Part shown: positions 47,957-57,434 of the stretch, in pieces | Numbering within the stretch: the stretch's first letter is position 1 | Layout: the number at the start of each line of letters is the position of its first letter | Assembly (NCBI RefSeq): GCF_003403315.2 | Contig: NZ_CP048407.1 | Location: 558,001 to 622,000, forward strand | Direction: 5' to 3' | Length of the DNA stretch: 64,000 bases | Source: Thermaerobacter sp. PB12/4term | GTDB taxonomy: Bacteria > Bacillota > Sulfobacillia > Thermaerobacterales > Thermaerobacteraceae | The notes under the pieces: model-generated | Told to the model about the DNA's origin: nothing | Databases searched by the model: none | The model's input: only the letters and a program-made list of their open reading frames with translations | Position numbers and translations under genes: made by a program

Positions 47957-49288
47957 TCAGCTGCCCCGGGACGCGGGCTCGTCCTGGCCTGCGCCCGGTA
48001 CTTGCCGGCCTGGGACCCGGGCCGGGGCGGGCCGCCCTCCCTGGCCGCCTCCTCCCGCCCTGGGATCCCGGCCGCCCCCGGCGGGCCCGCCCCATTGTTC
48101 GAGCAGCTGCCGGGCGTCCCGGTAGCCGATGTCTTCGGTGACGATTCGGGCCAGCTGTTCCCGCGCGCGGCGCAGATCGCCCAGGTCGCGGTAGGCCAGG
48201 GCCAGCTGGTAGCGGATCGCCTTCAGTGCCTCAGGGTCGCGCCGGAAGCGCGTCGCGGTCCGCAGGGTGGCCACCGCCAGGTCAGGGTGGCCGGCTTCCC
48301 GGAAGGCCTGGCCCATGATCGCCACCGCCCATAGATAGAGGGCATCGTCCCGGGGGATGTCCTGCAAGAGGGCCACGGCCTGGTGCAGGGTGTCGCTGGC
48401 CCCGGCGCCGGGGGACGAACCGGCCGAGCCGCTACCGGCGGCCCCGCGCCCCCGGTGCCCTTCCACCAGGATCAGGGCCTTGAGCAGCCGGGCGGCATGA
48501 TACCCCGGGTTCAGGGCCAGGGCGCCCTCCAGCTGGGCCACGGCTTCCCCATGCCGGCCGGTGTGTGCCAGCAGGTACGCCTGCAACAGGTCGACGCCCG
48601 GTGCCGACGGCAGCTCCACCCGCAAGGGCCAGGGCCGGAACTCCACCTCCCAGGCGGTGCGGGTGCGCCCGGCCAGCCGGCCCAGGGTATCGGGGCAGGT
48701 ATCGATCCGCAGCAGGGCGCCGGCGGCCTCGGCCTCCTGCCCGGCCTGCCAGAGGCTGAGCCCCCAGAGCAGCCACAGGTCGGCCTCCTCGGGATGCCGG
48801 GACAGCAGGGGTTCCAACAGCCGCCGGCCTTCTTCCCAGCGCCCGGCCTGGCAGGCTGCGGCGGCCTGCTGCCAGGTGCGCACCAGCTGCCTATCCCTCC
48901 AGGACAAGAACAGCGCAGCAGCCAGGGTGCCAAGGGCCAGCGGCCAGAGCCACGGCACGCCGGTGGCCACCAGGAGCAGCACCAGGCCAAGGCAGCCCAG
49001 GGCGCCGGCGGCCGGCCCGCCGTCCAGCCGGCCGTCGGGGAACGACCGCACGGCCGTGGCGGGAGCGGCCTGTTCCTCCTCCCGGTGGCGGCGGCCCCGG
49101 CGCCGGGCCGGGGGAACCAGGGTCTTGCGGTAATAGATCCCGCCGGTGCCGGCGTGGAGGTAAGCTCCTCGGGGGCCGACGCCGATGCGGGCGCCCCGGG
49201 TGCCCACCGACAGCCCCAGGCCGGAGCGGGACAGGTTGAGCCGCACTCCGGGGGCCAGGCGGAAGCTCTTGCGCAGGTACCAGCCCAT
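47957..49288 (-). CDS. DUF4236-like/TPR membrane protein
   Basis: 443 residues. The first 55 residues (MGWYLRKSFRLAPGVRLNLS, then SGLGLSVGTRGARIGVGPRG) match the small DUF4236 module. Two adjacent hydrophobic segments (about residues 97-133) form a membrane hairpin. Then come tetratricopeptide-like helices (about 140-405) and a Gly/Arg-rich tail. The architecture suggests an assembly or scaffold protein, but no function is known. Same strand as otsA, 46 bases upstream of it. Confidence 0.7.
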   Translation of the reverse strand: MGWYLRKSFRLAPGVRLNLSRSGLGLSVGTRGARIGVGPRGAYLHAGTGGIYYRKTLVPPARRRGRRHREEEQAAPATAVRSFPDGRLDGGPAAGALGCLGLVLLLVATGVPWLWPLALGTLAAALFLSWRDRQLVRTWQQAAAACQAGRWEEGRRLLEPLLSRHPEEADLWLLWGLSLWQAGQEAEAAGALLRIDTCPDTLGRLAGRTRTAWEVEFRPWPLRVELPSAPGVDLLQAYLLAHTGRHGEAVAQLEGALALNPGYHAARLLKALILVEGHRGRGAAGSGSAGSSPGAGASDTLHQAVALLQDIPRDDALYLWAVAIMGQAFREAGHPDLAVATLRTATRFRRDPEALKAIRYQLALAYRDLGDLRRAREQLARIVTEDIGYRDARQLLEQWGGPAGGGRDPRAGGGGQGGRPAPARVPGRQVPGAGQDEPASRGS

Positions 49289-49558
49289 GACCCAGGCCGC
49301 GCTCCTTCCTCACGGGAGCCTCACGGGAGGCTGCTCCCGTCACCCTCATCCCCTTCGCCCCGGGGTCCGAGGGCTCCTGGTTCTCCGGCCCGGGCCCCGG
49401 CGGTCCCCGGGCCGGGCGCCTGCGGGCCCGCCTTCCCGCCGCGCCTGCTGGGCCGCCGGTCTGCGCCGCCGGGTGAAGCCGGGCCCCGGCCGTCCGGTTG
49501 CCCGCCCGCCGCGTTGCGTGCCGGGGTTCCGGTGCCTGCCAGTCGCGCGTCGCCCGTT

Positions 49559-50416
49559 TCAGCCGGTGCGGGGCACCTGCCAGCGCCGGGCCAGTCCCTG
49601 GGACAGCCGGTCCATCACGATGGCCAGGGCCACGATGGTGAAGCCCGATTCGAACCCCGCGCCGGGGTCGACCCGCTGGATGGCCCGCATCACGGCCTCG
49701 CCCACGCCCCCTGCGCCGACCATGCTGGCGATCACCACCATGGCCAGGGCCATCATGGTGGTCTGGTTGATCCCGGCCATGATGCTGGGCAGGGCCAGGG
49801 GCAGCCGGACCTGGGCCAGCAGCTGCCAGCGGGTGGCGCCGAAGGCCCGGGCCGCTTCCTGCACGTCGGCGGGTACCTGCCGGATACCCAGGTCGACCAG
49901 CCGCGCCACGGGCGGCAGGGCGTAGACCACCGTGGCCAGCGTCCCGGGGACCGGTCCCAGGGCTTGAAACAGCATCATCACCGGGATCAGGTACACGAAG
50001 CTGGGCATGGTCTGCATGGCGTCCAGGACGGGAATCACCAGGGCGTGGACCCGGCGCGACTCGGCCATGGCGATGCCCAGGGGCAGGCCGATGGCCACCG
50101 CCAGCACCACGGCCACGATCACCATGGCCAGGGTCTCGATGGCCGCCTCCCAGTAGCCGAAGGCGCCGATGGCCAGCATCAGGGCCGCCAGGGTGAGGGC
50201 GGTCAGGGGCCGCCGGGTGATGGCCCAGCCGGCCAGCAGCACCCCGCCGATCCATACCCACCAGGGCACGGCCAGAAGGCCGGCTTCGATGGTGTTCAGC
50301 GAGCGGGTGATGGCCACGGAGATGCCGTGGAAGAACCCGCCACCGCGGTCCACCAGCCAGGCCAGGCCGTGCTGGATCCACGGCGCCACGTGGAATTCCA
50401 GCGCTTCAGGGAACAA
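49559..50416 (-). CDS. proW: Glycine betaine/proline ABC transporter permease (ProW/OpuAB type)
   Basis: 285 residues with about six spans. The permease EAA loop is FGATRWQLLAQVRLPLALPSIMAGI. The family block LGIAMAESRRVHALVIPVLDAMQTMPSFVYLIP is typical of ProW (shown here only in part: AMQTMPSFVYLIPVMMLF). TTG start inside the end of proV. Last gene of the operon proX-proV-proW on this strand. Confidence 0.93.
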   Translation of the reverse strand: MFPEALEFHVAPWIQHGLAWLVDRGGGFFHGISVAITRSLNTIEAGLLAVPWWVWIGGVLLAGWAITRRPLTALTLAALMLAIGAFGYWEAAIETLAMVIVAVVLAVAIGLPLGIAMAESRRVHALVIPVLDAMQTMPSFVYLIPVMMLFQALGPVPGTLATVVYALPPVARLVDLGIRQVPADVQEAARAFGATRWQLLAQVRLPLALPSIMAGINQTTMMALAMVVIASMVGAGGVGEAVMRAIQRVDPGAGFESGFTIVALAIVMDRLSQGLARRWQVPRTG

Positions 50417-51656
50417 GGTCCGATCCCCCCCGGCCCGGACCCCAGCCGGCCTTTCCTGCCTCCAGGGTGGGCGAGAGAAGGGTCTCCGTCAGGGGTTCCG
50501 CCAGCCCGCCCGCGGCCGGTTCGGCTGCCACGGCCCGGAAGGATTCCCCGGCGGCCCACCGCGGCTCGCCGGCGGTCGCGGGAAGGGTATCCGGCACGGC
50601 GGCCCGCAGGGGTCCCGCCGCCAGGGCGGCCGCCTCCCGCACGTCCCGGACGAACCGGCGGACGTAGTCGTCGGCAGGATCCTGGATGATCTCTCGCGGC
50701 CTCCCGACCTGGACGATGCGCCCCGCCCGCATGATGGCCAGCCGGTCGCCCAGGCGCAGGGCTTCCTGCAGGTCGTGGGTGATGAAGACGATGGTCTTGT
50801 GAAGCTCCTCCTGCAGGCGCAGCAGCTCGTCCTGCAGCTCCCGCCGGATCAGGGGGTCCAGGCCGCTGAACGGTTCGTCCATCAGAAGCAGGTCGGCGTC
50901 CCGGGCCAGGGCGCGGGCGATGCCCACCCGCTGGCGCATGCCGCCCGACAGGGCTGCCGGGTAGCGGCCGGCCCACTTCTCCAGGCCCACCCGGGCCAGG
51001 GCTTCCCGGGCCCGCTCCACCTGCACCGGCCGGGGCTCGCCCCGCAGGCGCAGGCCGAAGGCCACGTTCTCCAGCACCGTACGGTGGGGGAGCAGGCCGT
51101 AGTGCTGGAAGACCATGGCCACCCGGGTGCGGCGGAAGGCCGTAAGCTGGCGGGCGTCCATGGCGGTGACGTCCTCGCCGTCGAAGAGGATGCGGCCCGC
51201 CGTGGGCTCGACCAGGCGGAGCAGGCAGCGGACCAGGGTCGACTTCCCGCTGCCGGAGAGACCCATCACCACGAAGATCTCGCCGCGCCGGACGCGAAAG
51301 CTGGCTTCCCGCACGGCCACCACCGCGCCCCGCGCCTCCGCCCGGGCCACGGCCTCGGGATCATGGACATCGATGCCCTTGTCCCGGCGGGTGAAGATCT
51401 TCCAGAGGTCCTGGACGGCCAGCAGCACGGGGCCCGGGGTGGCGGCTTCATCCCGGCCCGGGCGGCCGCGGCCCCGGTGGCCGGTGCTGGCGTCGGGGCG
51501 GGCCGGTCCGGGCCCCCGGCCTCCCAGCGCGGCGTCGGAGCGGGAGGGCTCCGGTTCGCGGCTGCCGGACCCGCCGCCCGGGCGGGATGGGGCCGGCCCC
51601 CGGCCGCCGGGCCCGCCGCCCGCCCGGCCCGTTCCTCCGGTCGGAGATGCCGTCAC
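50406..51656 (-). CDS. proV: Glycine betaine/proline ABC transporter ATPase (ProV/OpuAA type)
   Basis: An ABC ATPase of 416 residues. Walker A is GLSGSGKSTLVRCLLRL, signature LSGGMRQRVGIARALA, Walker B LLMDEPFSGLDPL, and H-loop FITHDLQEAL. The QAT-type segment VFQHYGLLPHRTVLENV is typical. The usual CBS pair is not evident; instead there is a short low-complexity tail. An N-terminal extension of 70 residues is Gly/Pro/Arg-rich. GTG start one base after the proX stop. Confidence 0.94.
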   Translation of the reverse strand: MTASPTGGTGRAGGGPGGRGPAPSRPGGGSGSREPEPSRSDAALGGRGPGPARPDASTGHRGRGRPGRDEAATPGPVLLAVQDLWKIFTRRDKGIDVHDPEAVARAEARGAVVAVREASFRVRRGEIFVVMGLSGSGKSTLVRCLLRLVEPTAGRILFDGEDVTAMDARQLTAFRRTRVAMVFQHYGLLPHRTVLENVAFGLRLRGEPRPVQVERAREALARVGLEKWAGRYPAALSGGMRQRVGIARALARDADLLLMDEPFSGLDPLIRRELQDELLRLQEELHKTIVFITHDLQEALRLGDRLAIMRAGRIVQVGRPREIIQDPADDYVRRFVRDVREAAALAAGPLRAAVPDTLPATAGEPRWAAGESFRAVAAEPAAGGLAEPLTETLLSPTLEAGKAGWGPGRGGSDLVP

Positions 51657-51657
51657 G

Positions 51658-52776
51658 TCAGTTCACCTCCTCCAGGGCCTGCTTCACCCGCTGGCGCACC
51701 TCCGCGGGCACCCACTGTTCCCAGTCGTGATAGGTCTTGAGGAACCAGTGGGCCGCGCCGGCGGGGTCGCCGCCCTGTTCTTCCAAGTAGGCCAGGGCCG
51801 CCGCCGTCTGGTCCAGGGTGGTCTCGTACTTCTTGAGGAACTCGACGACGTCCGGCGCCATGTCCTGCAGGCGGCTGTTGGCCGCCACCAGGACCTGGCT
51901 GGGCGGGTAGGCACAGGCCTTGCCGGAGTCCCAGCACTCCTCGCTGTAGGCCGGTTCTTCCAGCCGGATCAGCTCGTACTTGCCGGTGATCCAGGTGGGC
52001 TCCCAGTAGTAGCCCACCCACGGCTTGCCCTGCCGGTAGGCGGTGGTGATGGACGTGTTGAGACCCGCTTCCGAACCGGGGTTGAAGGCGGTGAAGTGGT
52101 CGTCCAGGCCGTAGCCCTTGAGCTTCTGGGCGTTGATGTCCGAGCAGACCCAGCCCGTCGGGCAGTTGTAGAACCGGCCCTTGCCGGGCTCGGAGGGATC
52201 CTCGAAGAGCTGCCAGTAGCGCTCCAGCTCCTGCACCGAGCGCAGATCCGGGGCCATGGGCTCGATGCCGCGCTCGGGGTCGCCTTTGATGACATACGCG
52301 GGCACGTACCAGCCCTGGGGGGACTCGGGGTAGTTCTGGCCCAGGTCCAGCACCTTGCCCGAATCCAGGGCCTTCTGCCAGGCTTCCCGGATGTTGTCCG
52401 GCCACATCTCCATGGTGATGTGGACGCTGCCGTCCTGCAGGCCCTGGAGGATCGGGATGGTGTCGCCAAACTTGTAGTCCACGGGGTAGCCGTAGCCGTG
52501 CTCGATGATGAAGCCCGCGATGCGGTTGTGCACCTGCACGCTGTCCCAGCTGAAGTCGCCGAAGACCAGGGTGGGCTTGTCGCCGGCAGCGGCGCCCCCG
52601 CCGTTGCCGTCCCCGGCGGCCGGTGGGGCGTCACCGGTGTTGCCGCTGCCGCGGGCGCCGTTGCCGCACGCTGCAGTGAAGAGAAGCAGGACCAGGGTCA
52701 ACAGGGACAGGGCCCACGTTCGGACCCGCGGGGCGCGCCGGCGGCCGTCCGCCGCCCGCCATGCCGCGGTTTTCAC
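51658..52776 (-). CDS. proX: Glycine betaine/proline ABC transporter substrate-binding lipoprotein (ProX/OpuAC type)
   Basis: 372 residues from the GTG at 52776, preceded by GGAGGGAGGTC. Lipobox FTAACGN follows a hydrophobic core, so it is lipid-anchored, with a Gly-rich linker after it. The OpuAC pattern is seen in SVQVHNRIAGFIIEHGYGY and TIPILQGLQDGSVHITMEMW. First gene of the three-gene betaine importer operon, driven probably by a strong promoter about 370 bases upstream. Confidence 0.92.
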   Translation of the reverse strand: MKTAAWRAADGRRRAPRVRTWALSLLTLVLLLFTAACGNGARGSGNTGDAPPAAGDGNGGGAAAGDKPTLVFGDFSWDSVQVHNRIAGFIIEHGYGYPVDYKFGDTIPILQGLQDGSVHITMEMWPDNIREAWQKALDSGKVLDLGQNYPESPQGWYVPAYVIKGDPERGIEPMAPDLRSVQELERYWQLFEDPSEPGKGRFYNCPTGWVCSDINAQKLKGYGLDDHFTAFNPGSEAGLNTSITTAYRQGKPWVGYYWEPTWITGKYELIRLEEPAYSEECWDSGKACAYPPSQVLVAANSRLQDMAPDVVEFLKKYETTLDQTAAALAYLEEQGGDPAGAAHWFLKTYHDWEQWVPAEVRQRVKQALEEVN

Positions 52777-53144
52777 GCAACGACCTCCCTCCGCGGCAGG
52801 CCGCGGGGACGCGGGGGAAGGAACACGACGGGTGTTTCCGGGGTGGTGGAACCCCGCCGCAAGGGGGAAAGAGCAGGCAGGAAGTGGCGTGCATGCCAAC
52901 GCCCGCGTGCCTACGGGGTTAGCTGGCGGGCTCGGGCCGGGCTGCCCTATCCCGGAGTCGCCGCGGTGGCCCGCGCGGTGGACCCTACCGCCCGCCGCCT
53001 GGCGCCGTTCAGCCGGCGCCGTGCAGCTTGGGCAGGGGTTCCAACGCTGGCCGGGCCGCGGCGGCCGGGAATTCGCCCCAAAGACGGTTCCCCCGCGCCC
53101 CCGGAGGGGGCTTCGGCCTGCCAGATTGGATTTGTATCCCCAAT
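52777..53144 (-). other. Leader between the strong promoter and proX
   Basis: About 370 bases of probable 5' untranslated RNA. No riboswitch or clear terminator recognised, and no small gene supported. Confidence 0.4.
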
Positions 53145-53172
53145 ATTATAAGAATGCTGCGGTCTTGTGCAA
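53145..53172 (-). promoter_or_regulatory. Strong promoter upstream of the betaine importer operon
   Basis: On the minus strand: -35 TTGCAC (53167-53172), 16-bp spacer, perfect -10 TATAAT (53145-53150). It sits in an isolated A+T-rich island and points toward proX. Confidence 0.75.
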
Positions 53173-53258
53173 GGTGAAAAATGGTATTCAAAGTGTCCGA
53201 GGCGTCGCCTCCACTGCGCCGCGGACCTGCGGCGGGCCCGCCTGGAGACGGGCGAGAG

Positions 53259-53430
53259 CAAGCTCGGCGGTGGCGGGGGCGGGGGCAGGCCCGCCGGAGG
53301 TGGGGCCTGGAGCAGGTTCGGCCGGGGCAGGGGCAGGCCGGCGGAAGCGGAGGCGGGACAGGCCCGGCGGAGGTGGGGGCGCAATCAGGCTCGGCAGCGG
53401 CGGGGGCGGGAGCAAGCTCGCCGGGGGCGG
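53259..53430. repeat. 27-bp-period minisatellite upstream of the subtilase gene
   Basis: Seven units, each opening CAGGCYCGGC or CAAGCTCG, then a G-rich part such as GGAGGTGGGGGCGGGAG. Most are 27 bases; units three and four are 21 and 25. It lies between the proX promoter and the subtilase start. Open frames across it are low-complexity and not supported as genes. Confidence 0.75.
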
Positions 53431-53587
53431 TCTGTTCCGCGCCGCCTGGCAGGAACTGGCTTGGTCGCCCCGAATTGTTCTTGCACCTCTTGTACGTCTT
53501 GAGGTGGACGACCCCCCGCATCGTCCCCCAGCCCAGCGAGGCCGGGCGGGCGGGTCGGGCCCCATACCGTCCCCGGGAGGGATGTGC

Positions 53588-55821
53588 ATGGAGCGGTGGA
53601 GGCGTTACGTGCCCGCGTTGCTGGCAGGGCTCCTGATCCTGGCCCTGGCCGGCAACGTGGCGGCAGGGGTCGCGGCGGATCCCCGTCACGACTTCACGGA
53701 GGAGGGCGGGCAGCCGGCGGTTGGCGGCACGGGGTACGCCATCGTGGAGCTGGTCGACCCGCCGGCCGCTTCGTATACGGGCGGCATCGGCAAGCTGAAG
53801 GCCACCAAGCCTGCCCCGGGCAAGAAGCTGGACGCCAACAGCCGGGATGTGCAGGCGTATGTGCAATACCTGCGCGACCGGCACGAGCAGATCAAGGCGG
53901 CGATGCGGTCGGCCGCCCCCAAGGCCCGGGTGGTGCGGGAGTTCTTCCTGACGGGCAACGCCCTGGTGGTGGAGCTGAACGGCCACAATCCGGGCCAGCT
54001 GGCGGGGATCCGGGGCGTCAAGCGGGTGAGCGAGAGCTGGCTCTACCGGCCCGCCATGAACGTCAGCGCCGGGTTGATCGGGGCCGGTGCCCTCTGGACC
54101 AAGCTGGGCGACGGCCAGATGGACCAGGGCCGGGACCGCGCGGGCGAGGGCATCAAGGTGGGGGTCATCGACTCGGGGATCGACCGGACCCCTTCTTCCG
54201 GTGCAAGGACTACGACGGCGACGGGGACGTGGACGAGAAGGACATCCCGTCGAAGGTGTACGCCAGCGGCGTGGCGGGCGATCCCTCCCAGGTGCTGGTG
54301 AGCGACCACGGCACCCACGTGGCCGGGACCATCGCCGGCTGCGTGACGACCCTGCAGGAGGGACCTGTTCGGGACACCTTGAGCGGCATCGCACCGGCGG
54401 CCCGATTGTACGACTACAACGTGTTCCCCGGCTTCGGGGCCGGCTGGGTGGCCTACGGGGGCTCGGCCTTCAGCCACGACATCGCGGCCGCCCTGGAAGA
54501 TGCGGTGCGGGACGGCATCGACGTGGTCAACATGAGCCTGGGCGGCGGCGTCCAGGGGCCCCACGACTACCTGGCCGAGGCGGTCAACGCGGCTGTGGAC
54601 GCCGGCGTGGTGGTGGTGGTGGCGGCCGGCAACTCGGGGCCGGGCGACATGACGGTGGAATCGCCCGGCAGCGCCGCGCGGGCCATCACCGTGGGGGCGA
54701 CCACCAACGCCCATTACATCGGCATCCCGGTCAGCGCCGGGGGGCGTGACTTCGGCGCCGCCACGGGCGACTTCGCCCCCTTCGGCAGGGTGACCTCGCC
54801 CTACGCACCGGCCCGGGACGGCTCGGCACGGCCCGAGGAAGCCTGCTACCCGCTGGTGAACGGGGCGGAGGTGCGGGGCAAGATCGCCCTCGTGAAGCGC
54901 GGCAGCTGCACCTTCACCACCAAGGTGCGCAATGCCGAAGCCGCCGGTGCCACGGGGGTGCTGATCATCAACAACGTGGCGGGTGATCCCGTCGCCCCGG
55001 GGAGCGACGGGACGGCGCCGGCGCCCACCATCCCTGCCGCTATGGTGTCGATGACCGACGGCCAGTTCCTGATCGACCTGCTGGCTGCCGATCCCCAGGC
55101 CACGGTGACCATCGACGGGACGGTGGAGACGGAGATCCGCACCGGCTCTGGCGACATCCTGGCCGGGTTCTCGTCCCGTGGTCCCACGCCCTACACCTAT
55201 CTGATCAAGCCCGATGTCACTGCGCCCGGGGTCAACATCTACTCGTCGGTCTTCCACGGCCAGTGGGCCATGTTCCAGGGGACCAGCATGGCGACGCCCC
55301 ATGTGGCGGGTGCGGCCGCTCTGCTGCTCCAGCTGCACCCCGGCTGGTCGCCGGCCGACGTCAAGTCGGCCCTGGTCAACACGGCCGCCCGCGTGGTCAA
55401 GGACCCGGTGAAGGGCACGTATGATCCCGGCGTGCTGGCCCGCGGGGGCGGGCGGATCGATCTGGCCCGGGCCGATGCCACGCCGCTCACCCTGGACCCG
55501 GTCAGCGTGAGCTTCGGCTACTTCAACGGCAACGCGCCGGTCAGCGGCCGCCAGGACATCACCCTGCACAACGTCAGCAGCTCCACCCAGACCTGCACGG
55601 TCACGGTGGTGCGGGATGCGGCCGACCCGGCCGTCACCGTGTCGGCGGAGCAGGTCACCCTGGCGGCGGGCGCCACCGCGACCCTGACGGTGACCATGGA
55701 CGGTGGCCGCAGCGACCGGCTGCCCAGTGGCGACTATGACGGCGAGCTGGTCCTGGACTGCGGCGGCAAGGTGCTGCGGGCACCCTGGTGGCTGCGGGTG
55801 AACCGTGAGGCCAAGCCGTAA
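53588..55821 (+). CDS. Subtilisin-like serine protease, interrupted by a frameshift
   Basis: A secreted S8 protease. Signal peptide: MERWRRYVPALLAGLLILAL then ending AAGVAA. An I9-type propeptide follows (about residues 45-155). The catalytic Asp in VGVIDSGID is in one frame. The His in DHGTHVAGTIAG and the Ser in QGTSMATPHVAGAAALL are in the frame one base back. The shift lies at the run of four C at 54189-54192; one extra C would restore DRTPFFRCKDYDGDGD. A PA domain (KIALVKRGSCTFTTKV) is inserted before the Ser, and a C-terminal beta domain follows. The ATG at 53588 has GGAGGG upstream. It is either a recent pseudogene or a homopolymer sequencing error. Confidence 0.85.
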
Positions 55822-55929
55822 GGACCGTGACGGCCGCCAGGGCCGTGAAGGCGGCGGATAAGCGCTCGGGACGGGGGCGGCACCCGGGAGGGCACCCGGG
55901 TGGCCGCCGCGAAGGCCTGAGGCTGAGGA

Positions 55930-55960
55930 GCAAGGAGGCGCCCAATGGGCGCCTCCTTGC
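55930..55960 (+). terminator. Terminator after the subtilase gene
   Basis: A 14-bp perfect stem, GCAAGGAGGCGCCC with GGGCGCCTCCTTGC, 3-base loop, followed by TTTCC. Confidence 0.75.
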
Positions 55961-56094
55961 TTTCCTGGGTGGCCGGCACGGGCCGGCCGGTTCTTCCGTC
56001 GTGGGGGGCCGCCAGCACTGGGTTGTGGGGTCCCGGCCGGTTCCTGCCGGGAGAGGTGAGACCAGGGTCCGAGGCCGGGGCCAGGGACGGGCCT

Positions 56095-57339
56095 TCAGGA
56101 ATCGCCCTGGGCGCTGGCCGACTCCCCGCCCTTCCGGCCGGCGGGGCCGGGCCAGTAGACCCAGAAGGTCTCTTCGGTGAAGAGCCGGGCGAAGCGCCGG
56201 GCCATCTCCGGGTCCTGTTCCATGCGCTCCTCCCAGCCGTAGGTCTGGGAGCAGTGGGCCCGGAAGGCCGCCTCCTTCTGGGGCCGGACCGCCTCCACCG
56301 GGACGGTGACCAGGGGTAGGCCGGGGTCGGCATCGCGCACCGGGCCGCGCACGCACAGCAGTCGCGGCCGTTGGGCCGGGGGGATGCCCATGACGGCCTC
56401 CACGGTGGCGGCGCCGGTGGCGTTGTGGTCGGGGTGCCCGCCCAGCTCGGGGTGGAAGGTGATGACGGTGGTCGCGCCCGTTTCCTCGAGAATCCCCCGA
56501 ATCCGGGCGGCCAGCTGGCTGCGGTCCTGAAACTCCACGGTCTTGTCCCAGACCCCCAGGACCCGGACGTCGCCGACGCCCACGGCGGCCATGGCCTGCC
56601 GCAGCTCGCCGATGCGCAGGGGCCCCAGCCCTTCCCGCGTGGCCAGGGGCGGCTGGCCGACCCGGCGGCCCATCTGCCCGGCGGTGACCGAGACCATGGT
56701 CACGGGGATGCGCTGCCTCACGGCCAGGGCCATGGTGCCCGCGGCACCGAAGGACTCGTCGTCAGGATGGGCCAGGACCACCACCAGATGCCGGTCCCAG
56801 GGGGCCGGGACCGGTTCGGGCACCGGTTCGGCCGGCGGGCCGGCGGCGATGGTGGCACCGCCATCCCTTGCAGACGGTGCCTCCGGTGCGCTCCGGCCCG
56901 CAGGGACGGTGCGGCCCGCCGGCACCCCCTCCGGGGCGGTAGGGGAAGCCGGTTCCACCGCCCCTTCACCGGCGGGGACGGCACTGGCGGGGACGGCATC
57001 CCCGGGGGTGGCCAGGGGGAACGGGCTCCGGCTCAGTTCCAGGACCACCGTCAGCCGTCCCTCGTCGTCGTGCCCCTCCAGGATCAGCCGCCCCGGTTCT
57101 TCCTGCCAGTGGGTCAGCCCCTCGGCGTAGACCCACCCGCCGTCCACCCGCAGCCCGGCCCGGAAGGGGCCGGCGCCGCGCAGAGCGGCGTCCTCCAGCT
57201 TGACCTGCACGTTGCGGGCGAAGGCACCGAATCCGCCCCGGGTGTAGGCCCCGTGGGTCGTCTCCAGGTGCAGGTAGACCGGTGCTCCCACAAAAGCTTG
57301 CAAAGCCCGCTGGACGCGGGCCGGTTCGATGGCTTCCAT
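56095..57339 (-). CDS. bshB2: YojF-BshB2 fusion: bacillithiol deacetylase with N-terminal YojF domain
   Basis: 414 residues from the ATG behind AGGAGGCGC. Residues 1-112 match YojF (DUF1806): VYLHLETTHGAYTRG, GPFRAGLRVDGGWVYAEGLT and EGHDDEGRLTVVLELS. A Pro/Ala/Gly-rich linker of about 65 residues follows. The second domain is a LmbE/PIG-L-type zinc deacetylase with VVVLAHPDDESFGAAG and the second metal motif GGHPDHNATGA. In Bacillus yojF and bshB2 are separate neighbouring genes. BshB2 removes acetyl from GlcNAc-malate in bacillithiol synthesis. Other deacetylations are possible, but the YojF domain favours bacillithiol. Confidence 0.9.
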   Translation of the reverse strand: MEAIEPARVQRALQAFVGAPVYLHLETTHGAYTRGGFGAFARNVQVKLEDAALRGAGPFRAGLRVDGGWVYAEGLTHWQEEPGRLILEGHDDEGRLTVVLELSRSPFPLATPGDAVPASAVPAGEGAVEPASPTAPEGVPAGRTVPAGRSAPEAPSARDGGATIAAGPPAEPVPEPVPAPWDRHLVVVLAHPDDESFGAAGTMALAVRQRIPVTMVSVTAGQMGRRVGQPPLATREGLGPLRIGELRQAMAAVGVGDVRVLGVWDKTVEFQDRSQLAARIRGILEETGATTVITFHPELGGHPDHNATGAATVEAVMGIPPAQRPRLLCVRGPVRDADPGLPLVTVPVEAVRPQKEAAFRAHCSQTYGWEERMEQDPEMARRFARLFTEETFWVYWPGPAGRKGGESASAQGDS

Positions 57340-57434
57340 CGCTGCGCCTCCTGGCGTGGTGTGCGCTGGTGTGCGGCCGGCGAGCGTGCACCACCGGCCG
57401 GCTTGCGAACCCGTTGCAAACCGCCAAGACATGA

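Noticed and set aside
53188-53589. Minus-strand PAPAPA-type open frame across the 27-bp minisatellite
   Set aside because: The repeat period is a multiple of three, so long open frames arise by themselves. No start signal or motif was seen.
54185-54195. Programmed -1 frameshift in the subtilase gene
   Set aside because: The site (ACC CCT TCT) is not a standard X-XXY-YYZ slippery heptamer and no stimulatory structure is evident. A one-base loss is simpler.
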